Below, one piece after another: positions 1-9,800 of a stretch of 64,000 nt of DNA; position 1 is the first letter of the stretch; every line of letters begins with the position of its first letter. The notes beneath the pieces were generated by a model that saw nothing but the letters and a program-made list of their open reading frames with translations, searched no databases and was not told the DNA's origin. Position numbers and translations under genes: made by a program. The stretch comes from Crambe crambe (lineage: Eukaryota; Porifera; Demospongiae; Poecilosclerida; Crambeidae). Where the stretch lies: contig OZ004584.1 in the NCBI GenBank assembly GCA_963924555.1, forward strand, positions 3,533,001 to 3,597,000. Reading direction: 5' to 3'.

Positions 1-216
1 TTTTGATAATTCTTTTGCAACCACTAGCTACTCACTCAATAATTGAAGGTGAACCAAAGCACTGGCAGCCATTGCAGTTCATCTTCCATATCAGGTTGTC
101 TAAAAGATATTGTAGTTGTCATATCTTTGTTGGTTCCACCTCCATGAAGCAGAGTACGTATGTTGATGTAAAAACTTTAGTTGTGCAGTTGAAAAGATTT
201 TGCACAAAATACTTAC

Positions 217-438
217 CTTCTTCCAGATATTCAGAAAGTCTTTTACACAACAAAACTTGGACATGGAAAGAGTAAGTAATGGAAAACACTCCTCTGTTTT
301 CAAGAGTAAAAAGTGTATATAAACATAAAATCATGAGCCCTACCATTTTGATGTGCCATATTAAGCCATCCAGTGAACATTTTCCCTTTATGCAGGCTAT
401 AATTTGGCTCCAGACCTTATCCACATCAGTGAAATAAA
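217..438 (-). other. Two phase-compatible unassigned exons
   Basis: Two exon-like blocks lie on the minus strand: 438..344 (acceptor ...cttag, donor ATG|gtaggg) and 291..217 (acceptor ...acagag, donor AAG|gtaagt). Entered in phase 1, the first encodes a peptide containing FTDVDKVW and LDGLIWHIKM; the second continues in frame with ECFPLLTLSMSKFCCVKDF and LNIWKK. The phases are mutually compatible, and also compatible with the end of the last recognised KAT2 exon at 1203, but I do not recognise this sequence in KAT2 proteins. It could be a lineage-specific KAT2 insert, a different minus-strand gene, or chance. No function is assigned. Confidence 0.3.
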
Positions 439-1202
439 CTAAGACACAACAAGAACAGCACTATCCCTCTCAAGCCAAGCTTATGGTCAAAAACAAAAAA
501 GTAAGTTTGATAGCAGCGACTCTTCTCGTCTAACCAGTTGGTAGCGACAAATAAATAACTTCTTTCATAAACAGCTTGCACAGAATGCTTCTGAGAGTGA
601 AGTAAGTTGAATCTAGCGCAGAAAGACAGAACAGTCTATTATGCTGAAATTATGATGATGTAATGTTTATTACAATTTGTGTAACAGACATGCCCAAAAG
701 TATAGCGAATCCCCCTTAATTGGGGGGGGGGGGGATGGAGCGCATGCGCATGCAACTTCTACCAGGCCATTCGCTTTTCAACTACCCCACAAAAAAAGCG
801 GGCCTGGGTATGAGGCTACACTCAAGCCAGCTGTACCAATGAGTAATGTAATGGGTATTGCTAGACCATGTTATGAATTCTGCATAATCATGCATCAGAG
901 GTTATACTAGCTAGACACTGGGATCTGACCTGAGCACAGCAAAGGCACTACTATACTAAGGGCCCGAGGATTTTAAATATCATACATCCCAGGTTGAGAT
1001 GTCTAACTTATCTAGAAAGCAACATACTGTTTCCAAGTAGTAACAGTGCTCTGAGATCCCAATACAATATTTTAAATCAGGATCTCCTTGCTTTCTTCAC
1101 ACAAATACTTTTAGTCGAGTATGCAGTCATACATACATAACTTCATGCTGAGACACAACTTTACTGATTTTAGGTAGATAGAATTGTACTAACCGACTCT
1201 AC
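439..1202. other. Non-coding stretch left of KAT2 exon 5
   Basis: I see no supportable exon here. The stretch holds a G13 run at about 721-733 followed by alternating GCATGC sequence, and a fold-back repeat at about 907-1016 described separately. If the two exons at 217-438 belong to KAT2, this is an intron. Confidence 0.4.
907..1016. repeat. Fold-back repeat copy 1 (GTCTAA-end family)
   Basis: The block begins with CTAGACAC and ends with GTCTAACTTATCTAG, so its outer ends are inverted. Its middle shares the words GCACAGCAA, CTACT and AAGGGCC with a second block at 28735-28890. The two blocks look like degenerate copies of one short non-autonomous element. Confidence 0.5.
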
Positions 1203-3303
1203 TTATATTGGAAGCAGGGCCAGCAGCTGGAGAAGCAGTGGGTGTGATGGAAGAACCAGCAGGTGAGGGAGCAGCAAGAGCTTCAGGAGTTTGGTTGAAG
1301 TCTTCTCGCCAAATGGGAGATGAAGAATTATAAATCTCCAACTCTAGCAAACTCAGGAATCTACATACACATCATAATAAATTACTTGATTTGACGGACT
1401 ATTTTGTCCTGTTTTGTTGTTATTGTTGCTGTTATGTTCTTTTCTAAAAGAAATATAAATTGCTGTCCTAACTTCTTGCCATAAAAGTTGTGATTCAACT
1501 CCATATGGGTAAACTACATACACTTTCACATTTTAGCACCACACTTCATGCTTTACTTAGATTATTATGTGAATCATACACACTTTGGAAAGTGCTTTAT
1601 AACAAGTGTCCTTTTTTCAGGTAGCATCTTTTCTTGCTCAGCAGTGAATCTTTCCATCAACTGTTGCCTCATGACTTTAAACACTGAGCTCAGGAATAAA
1701 CGGCCAAAAATAAAGGTAGCATCATACTTCAGAAGACTTTCACAGAAAACAGGAACATGACAAAAACAAACCCACCTAAATTATAAATAGGAATAATTGT
1801 GGTTAAGTGTATCTGCTCTCAGCAAATATCAGCTGAATGTATTTTGAGTTGGAGGTGTACACATAGTCTTTGACAATGCCAGAGTTCTTTTAGCTACCAT
1901 TCAAGAGCAGGAAATTACACAGCACTCTAAATATTTGAAAACCATGACCATAAACTATAGAACATGGCTACAGAATGGAAACATTCAGGGGGAGCAAACA
2001 CTAAGGGGTTGAATGAGAGGGTGCTATTATATATATCTACATTCTTCTGGTTCCGTCCTTTGCAATATGGTGACATTATTGGCTAACTGAGCATGTGCAC
2101 TCACCCCTCAATTAATCCCTAGTAAATCTTTATTTAGTATCCAATAGACAGTACAATGTAGTGATGAATAGGTAGAGTGCACATTAAAATTTAGAATAGG
2201 AAGTCTACAAACTCTGATGATGGCCACAGTACATCCACACAGTTATTTATATAGTGGGTGCTCTCACCTAGCATAGTTATCTTTATAAATACGCTGGTTA
2301 TCTGAAGGGTTACTGCGAGCATGCACAGATGGAGTTTCTAATTTCCAGTGGTTGAAGCAGTAGAGAAACATCTTGGCCAGGTCATACATCATTTGCCAGT
2401 CTGCTTGCTTCAAACTCCCAAATTTGTACATCACAAAATTAGTAATAGCCTGGGGAGATTAGACCAGTGTGAGAATTCAATGATTAGTTTGAGATTTTCA
2501 TGCATGCACAATTTGAGGTCAAAGGTTAGGTAAACTATCATTCTGATCTTACCCATGTGGATAACCTAGCAAGCAACTAGCTATGTGAATCTTTGTTCCC
2601 TGTGAACACCGTAGTTCTTCTTACGTGCATTCTTCTACTAGTCATGAGATGTCTTACCTTAGCTATGGAAACTTTTTCAAATGGTGGTGTTCCCAATTTA
2701 TCCCCTGCAAGTGAAGGCAACTTTGACTGTAGCATATTTTTTTGGAGAAAATTGAATAAAAACATGTAAGTTTTCTTCAAGTCCAGGTCCTCTCTTTCAT
2801 TCTTCATTTGAAGGAAAATGTTGTCCATGTCATACACAATCAACAAGATACGGTCAATGGCATCATCTTCCAAATCTTTGACAGGAGATACATGGGAATC
2901 AAGAGTATGCTGGCAGTTCCGACAAGTATCTTGAAATGTGGGTAAGCTCTGACTGTCTGTTGAAGGTGCAGATGCTGGTTTCCACCCCTGACACTGGCAA
3001 CTAGAGTCATGCTAATGAAATATTATAGAAGGGTATTATTGCTGCAATTATGCATCATGAAGGAAAATCTATCCAACCCTTCCTATAGGCACTAGCATTT
3101 TAAAGTCATGTTAGCTAAATGCTAACCTCACAACGAAGATGAGTTGCAATCCTTTCTATTTTCTTTATTCTAGGATAATGTCTCAACTGTTCCTTCTTCT
3201 GAGCAATCTTTTGCAAAGTAGACCCACTCTTTCTGGTCTGCCCTCGTTCATGCCTAATTCCTGGCGCAACAAGAGATGCCATCACCGGAAAGTGAATGCA
3301 CAC
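1203..3303 (-). CDS. KAT2: KAT2 (GCN5/PCAF) histone acetyltransferase, N-terminal half
   Basis: This gene encodes the metazoan-specific PCAF homology region of a nuclear lysine acetyltransferase, which works in SAGA/ATAC coactivator complexes on histone H3. Exons (minus): 3303..3127, 3011..2658, 2449..2268, 1775..1584 and 1360..1203; the splice phases agree. Recognisable landmarks are the basic start (IKKIERIATHL), a Cys-rich stretch (CQCQGWK, CRNCQHTLDSHVSP), DDAIDRILLIVYDMDNIF, LGTPPFEK, KMFLYCFNHWKLE, FCESLLKYDATFIFGR, PEKRTLVIKHFPK and SSSPIWREDF, all colinear with human KAT2A/KAT2B. The start is either 3303 or the in-frame ATG at 3282; the second opens with MASLVAPG and seems more natural. 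The acetyltransferase and bromodomain exons are not visible and should lie beyond the left edge. About 350 residues are present. KAT2 identity is near certain, but a 2A/2B assignment does not apply to a pre-duplication lineage. Confidence 0.93.
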
Positions 3304-4149
3304 CAGTTAGCCTAGAGCTCTTCACTGCTGATGCTCTTTAATTGGAGTAGGCTCCGTGGTGCAGGAGATCGATCCTTGATGAAGCACAGATAGATGAAGC
3401 AATCTGAGGTTAGCTGTAGCTACATTTGATGAGATGAGCTTCAACAGGGGATAGCTATCTGGTTGAAAAATCAAATTTTGAGCCTTCCCCCAGCCAACTC
3501 CTGAAAGTAAAATCCTAGACAATTGGTTTTTGGTGTGTGTTTGTGTGTGTGTGTGTGTGGTGTGTACACAATAGTGTTGGGGGGGGGGGGGGGTAACCAA
3601 GCTTATAGGAGGTAGTATAATGAAGATCTGGACGTTTTAATTTTTGAAAAAAATACATATACCCTAAAGTCATGAAAAAATAGTACACATGTTATAAGAG
3701 CTGTTCTCAGACATCACAGCATCACAATTGAGAGCCAAGAGTAAATATATAGTTGCTAAGTGGCTGGTTTTCCAGGTCATAAATTTATGTACATAAAGAG
3801 CAATATTACAAAGCAATGGTTAAGAATTACCACATAGGAGGTCTTTGATGCTCCTATCATATACATGTATCCTAACTGCTTTGATTGTGAACCTTCATAT
3901 TTTTGAAACTGCACTTTTTTTTACCTCCATATTTTTAAAATCGTATTCCCCCTTGAAAACTTCCTGTACAATCACTACGCCAGAGAACAAGGGCCATAAT
4001 TTCCACGGTAACATGCAATGATAGGCCTCCTAAATATTTTAGGTCATGTCAAGTCTTCCATATAATAATATGGGGGTGTGTAAAGTAGATGAATGTATCC
4101 TATTGTCCATGAGACTTTATTGATTCTCTACTTTGAATGTAGAGGTAAC
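3304..4149. promoter_or_regulatory. Divergent intergenic region KAT2 / PYM1 with repeat
   Basis: About 0.85 kb separates the divergent KAT2 and PYM1 start codons. It contains a TG/GT microsatellite (about 3533-3560), a G15 run (about 3579-3593) and a repeat block (3600-4085). No other gene is supported. The promoters of both genes must lie here, but I see no decisive core element. Confidence 0.45.
3600..4085. repeat. Interspersed repeat, copy 1 (shared with 54480-54772)
   Basis: Several words recur at 54480-54772: AGTATAATGAAGAT.TGGACG near 3612 and 54732, TCGTATTCCCCCTTGAAA near 3941 matching TCGTATCCCTCCCTTGAAA near 54504, and AGGTCATGTCAAGTCTT near 4041 matching AGGTCATGTCAGGTCTTTC near 54622. 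One internal segment (ACATAGGAGGTCTTTGATGC) appears inverted relative to the second copy, so the element has internal inverted structure. No coding capacity was found. Confidence 0.55.
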
Positions 4150-6623
4150 ATGGCTGAAAGTAAAAGTGTAGGGATAGCTGGACTACAAAGAGAAAACATT
4201 GTATATGATAAGGATGGCAATGCATACATACCTCCATCTCAACGACCTGATGGCACATGGCGAAAAGCTCGAAGGGTTAAACCAGGATACATCCCACAAG
4301 AAGAGGTACCACTGTATCAGTCAAAAGGAAAGCAACTAGCACAGGCTACACCTTCTTATACTCCTGGTAAGTGTATGTGTATACAATTTGAATAAATTTA
4401 TTGGGTGTTTCAATGAGACGGAGTGAGCTTCACTTTCTCCTGATAACTGTAATTAACCCTCAAGGGTTAGTAGTACAGTGGAACGTCAGTGTAATGGAAC
4501 TCACTTGGCACATCCCGAACACTAGTCTTCAGAATACAAAGTACATACACAGGATGTAGAGCTAGATACTATTACAGCTAACTAGCTAAAGGGCTTTTCT
4601 TCCCAGTTCTTCTTTTGATGAAATATGTAGTGCCTCCAATCCTTTGCCAAACCCTCTCTCCATCTACTACTGAGTCTATATAAGGAAGACAGTGAGCTGT
4701 TCGGATTTTAAACTTTGGTGCAATCATTCTGCGATCTCCTGTAATGTTGGTAAATACACTTAGACACTTAGATCATCCGCACTGAGCAAAAGTCACACTT
4801 ACAGACTGCTTTAACTTCACGATACCTAGCCTGCAAATAATTCATTATGTATTTCAGTATACCGGTATTCTGAACACCCTCTGGTCCCAAAGTGGTTGTT
4901 ATATTGAGGTTGCACTGTACCATGTACTTGTTATAGTAATTACCCTGCGTGTGCATGCGTGGCAAGGGTAAAGCAATCGATCATGGTGTCTACGTATATA
5001 TATATATGCCAAAAATTTTGAAAAACCACCTAAACTGTCACTTTTTACACTCTATTGTGATGGCAGAAGACTTACCTCTCAAATATAGCTCCACAACAGT
5101 AGCCTAACTTGGCAATTGCTTTCATTGCCAAACAGAAATCACAAGTTCTAACAAGTTCTAATTAAACGTATTTAATTTGCTCCATACCTACTACAAAATT
5201 TATACGGCATGCAAAATTCGCGTGGGTTTATGAAAACTGCGATTGCTCTTATTAGAATGTACTTTAGCCTCAACAATATCTAGACAATAATCTTCAGTGT
5301 TGGATAAAGGCAGAAAGAAGGCAAGACTTGTAGCTTCTACACAATATGCACCACTATCTACTCATGTGATGACTGTCTCACACAGCCCACTGGCACCCTA
5401 GAACCAAGTGTTCTATGTGGTCTAGACCCTACAGTTGTTACACTGAAATTAAGTCAGCCATTTCTGTGACTGCAATATTTTTGAACTGCGCATGCTCATC
5501 GGTTTATACTGTGACTTGTAAGCTTGCCTTCGTAGTTATCCAACCAGAAGTCCCTTATTTCCCTATTAAACTAAGAGTCTGCAGTCATATTATCCTATCC
5601 CCTGCCGGGGAGGACTTCATGCCAGTTAAAGTACTACTGATCTATGGGACCAAATGCGTTACAATTTCAATGAGTCATGACCTGAGAGTCAGCTTGCTCC
5701 ACTCGCTCACTGAATTAATCAGCCAGTAGAGAAACATTACATAACTTTTTAATTATTATATGCACTAAGGGTTAGCACTTTGGTGCTATTCTGATCGGTC
5801 CACATAATGGTTGATAAGAAGCATATAATATACTCCACATTTTCAATCACACCATCAGCACTGCATGTACATGTACAGTACAATTGCTGCTGCTCATTAT
5901 TTGGTACTAGCTAGCTAATAACTGTAGGGTCTGACCACTGACATAGATCACTTGGTTTAGTGCCTTCATGACCGTGCAAGTATGTATTGCAGATGTGTCT
6001 AGTCAAATAATTACCATGACCAATCTCTTTCCCTGTTTATAGGGTATCCTTAGTGCTCTGAGTGAGCGAGCAAGCGTATGGGTGTGGGCATGATGTTATC
6101 ATGCAGAATAATTAGCTATAAGTTCCAGTGAGCCATAGTCCACACTCGGTATGAAACAAGACATTAAGTGATAAAAATTTCCATTATTTTCTTTCCTGTA
6201 GGAGCAAATTATGTCGAACCTACAATGAAATTGGATTTTGAAGTCACTGATACTGGTGATAGGCCTCTCACTAGAGCTCAAAAGAAAAATATGAGAAAGA
6301 AACAGAAAAAGAAGGAGAGCAAATCTAGTGAACTGGCATTTGAAATTGAAGAAGTTATATGCGGAATGGAAGGGGCTAGCATAGATGACAGTGATGTTAA
6401 GGAGTTGGAAAATGATGCTACAGGAAACTCTATGGAAAAGTGTGATACTGAAATTTCAGCAGAAATGACTCAAAAGAAACTAAGGACACTAAAGAAGAAA
6501 TTGAAACAAATTAAAGAACTAGAAGCAAAAATAAGTACAGGAGATCTTAAACCTGACAAAGAGCAACTTAAAAAGATACTTAGAAAAGGAGAAATCCAGG
6601 CTGAGATAGAAATGCTTTCATAA
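4150..6623 (+). CDS. PYM1: Partner of Y14 and Mago (PYM1/WIBG)
   Basis: PYM is a ribosome-associated cytoplasmic factor that binds the Mago-Y14 heterodimer and disassembles exon junction complexes after export. Exons are 4150..4366 and 6202..6623, a 1.8-kb phase-1 intron between them, giving 212 residues (human about 204). The N-terminus carries the diagnostic Mago/Y14-binding block ([19 protein letters not shown], then [10 protein letters not shown]). The middle is a basic stretch ([14 protein letters not shown]) and an acidic linker. The C-terminus is the conserved coiled coil ([18 protein letters not shown] ... DKEQLKKI). The start at 4150 (MAESKS) follows an upstream in-frame ATG at 4093 that adds unconserved residues. 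The intron carries a Tigger-like MITE and another repeat. It ends only 189 bp before the next gene on the same strand. Confidence 0.95.
4476..4917. mobile_element. Tigger/pogo-type MITE in PYM1 intron
   Basis: The left end reads CAGTGGAACGTCAGTGTAAT and the reverse complement of the right end reads CAGTGCAACCTCAATATAAC: imperfect terminal inverted repeats of about 20-30 bp. Each end is flanked by TA (4474-4475 and 4918-4919), the target duplication typical of Tc1/mariner/pogo elements. The 442-bp interior shows no transposase. Confidence 0.75.
5585..5715 (+). repeat. Composite interspersed repeat in PYM1 intron
   Basis: Positions about 5589-5660 (GAGGACTTCATGCCAGTTAA, TACTACTGATCTATGGGACC) match the reverse complement of about 25762-25832. 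The adjoining part, about 5660-5705 (TTTCAATGAGTCATGACCTG, AGAGTCAGCTTGCT), matches the reverse complement of 52314-52352 almost base for base. It is therefore one member of a dispersed family. Confidence 0.65.
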
Positions 6624-6812
6624 TTTTTTTTATGAATTTTTGTACCATTATTTATAATAGTTTGTGGCCACCACCATGCCACCACCTAGTTAAAACTAAT
6701 TATCACCGCACCAGGACCACATCGCATCAGGAAGTGGTTATCGGTTCCTAGAATCAACCACGTCCTCCTATATAGCTACTAGGCTCTAGTAATATAAACT
6801 GGAGCTGCTGCC

Positions 6813-9800
6813 ATGAGGAATAAGTTGCAGTGCTGTTGGATACCTTTTTATCGTATCAAGCAAACAAGGCCGAGAGTAATAGATAAAGGTGAGACTCGCT
6901 AATGAGAGAACTGGTGATTCATAGTGTGTAATGAATTCCCCAAGCTAGCTATTAAGTTTCAGCCAGCCAGAACTTTTCAGTCCTGCTGCTATAGCTGTGA
7001 CCAAATTGAAAATCTCTCTAGCTAGGGCTCAAAAGCTCATTCAGAGGCACAGAATTGCTTAGTTGGCTGTGCCAGACTAAGATTTGCCTTGGAGAGACTT
7101 CACTACTGTTATAATATATTCTAGTAGACAAGCAATAATCCCCATTTGATTTATAGCGTATGAATTATGGAGATTGCGGATCAACTTCATTGTGATGATG
7201 GTACTGAGTTTCGTTGCTGGTGTTGGCTACACGTCAATACTGTCCTCTTTTCATCAGTTTGTCACCAATCCCACTGGTGAGGATCTCCAAGGCACAGATC
7301 TTCTTCATCTGGTAAGATGTTACAAGTTTTTGATGTGGACTTCTTTGAACATCAGTAGCTATCATAGTTACTACAATGCCTAACATAAGTACAAAACTAT
7401 GTGTACAGAAACCACCTGTCTACACTTGCCACCTCTCTAACTAAACATCAAAATCAACATGAAATCTAGACCGTTAGGCAGCTAGTCGTGACTATTAAAC
7501 TATCCTGTACTATATAAACTCACATTGCTATCGCCAACAAACTTGCAAAGTTTAATAGTTGTGAATGAAAATTGCACTCCACTTTACATCCATTAACACC
7601 AAATGGCATAGGCAAACGCTCTATATCCAGATTATGTAGCCTCCACTTGATCATGATATCTATGGACCAAAATGACTGCCATTTTCTTCATTAGTGTCAA
7701 TAATTAGGAAATTTGGTTGGATATACATACTTAATAAAACACTGAAATCTGATTGGCCATTGGTCAGAAAATCAACTGTCTGATACACGTTATAGACAAA
7801 AAAAAGACAACCTTGGCTTCTTTGGTTGTTACTACCATGTTATGCTGAATAGAATGGCAGTCATTTAATCACTGAAAAGGGTCCTGATTTAGATTTTTTC
7901 TTTGGAATGCTGGAATGATAATTTTGCACCAAATTCTTTCCATGAAGCCTACTTGGTGAATTCCCAATTGTCATATGTACATATAATAGAGTAGCCAAGC
8001 ATCCTACTGTGATTGAACACCAAGTTGGCAACTTACCACATGATACTGTGTGTCTATGATAGGCATGCTCACTTATGTTTGTATGAAATACAGATCCATC
8101 ATGGACTAGGAAAATCTGAATTCTTTTATTCCTGGACGGTAACTGCATATAGCATTGGAGAAGTGGCATTTGCCCCCCTTGCAGGCTATGCAACAGTATG
8201 TATACCATACTGGTATATTCTTATGATAGGAATTGCCTTCCACATTGTTGGTTTTGTTCTTTACTCACTGTCTACCAATGGTTGGATGGTTCTGCTCTCT
8301 CGTGTGTTGAGTGGAGCTTTTGCTGGCATCATTGAAACCATTGCGTATTCCTATATCAGTGAAAAGGAATCAGATTATGAAGCAGCTCATGCTGAAGTGT
8401 ATAAAAGCAAGAAACCAAAGCCCATGAGAATCAAGGAGTATGTGTATTCCTACTTAACTGTGGCAATCACCATATCCTATCTCTTAGGTCCAGGTAAACT
8501 TATATTATTCTAGCTTAATTAAGAATTAAGTGTAGGTCCAAATTTTAGGTACGTAATTTCCAGATACAAATGAACACATGCATCCTTTTTCCATAACTGC
8601 TGATTCAATCATGAGTATAGATTTTTATGCTTCCAGGTGTCAGTGCTGTGGTGTCCCAAATTCCTCAACTCAGTCTATTTCAATCAATAGGATATTTCAA
8701 TGTTATACTAGGAGTTATATCTACTGTGATTGTGATACTGTTTTTTCATGGTGAATTCAAATCAAAGTGCTGTCCAATAAAGAAAAAGCAGTTCATAGAG
8801 AAGAACAGAGAAATCCAGGATAAAAAATGGTGGAGGCTGTTTTCCCTTACTGGTGGAGCATGCAAGAAAATATCTGTATCCTGGAATTATTTATCTTGTC
8901 TTTGGTCATAGTAGTACAGATCTAGCTAGAAATAGCAATTGACCATTGGTCATTTCCAACCGTTTCCAAAAAACAACAACAAAAAAACAACAAAAAAAAC
9001 AAAAAAAAAAAAAAATCAATTTTATTTTTACCTCAACAGAAAAGGAAATGTGGTCTCAATTCTTAGATATAAATTCCTTTACTTTCAGGTCTGTAGATCT
9101 TACTATTCTTTTTGTTTGCCAGTTACATCATGGATTCAAGCTATGCTGTTGTTGACACATTATTCAACCCTATTCTCTCTGATAACTTTGGATTTACTGT
9201 GAGAGACATCAGTTACTACTTCATTGGAGTGATGGTGGTGTATGTGGTGGCATCACTACTATTGTAAGTTGGAAAATAGTACTGCCATATTCAGTGTCTC
9301 ATTTTATTATACATATTCATCCTTATTCTAAAGCAGTCGGGCAGGCTGTAAAATTTACAGAAAATTTTTGGCATGGTTTGAGCGCAAACTTAATTTATTA
9401 ATAGAGCAGCTTTGCATTCAGCTCCATGTTAGTGCAGGAACAGAGGAAGCACCAGCTCCCAATTATGTACATGCAAGCTATTGATAAAATACAAATATTT
9501 GCAGCTGTGCTACAAAAGTATCCAAACTTAATTGAATTTATAGTATAAGCTAGTGGATTCAGTAGATGAAGAGTGACAACTGAGAAGTAGGCTTTCATGT
9601 TATAAAATCCTAAAATCATATCCACTCATTCCTAGATCCAAAATGGATGATATAACCTTAACATTTCAGACAAGGACTTTGGTTTTCCTGAATTAATCAC
9701 TTGGCAGTATTGAGCTATTGTTCATGCCAATGGTTATATGTAACTCTCTTTGTAGGATATTATTCAACATATTGAAGTTTGATACTCGCAAAGTGATTTT

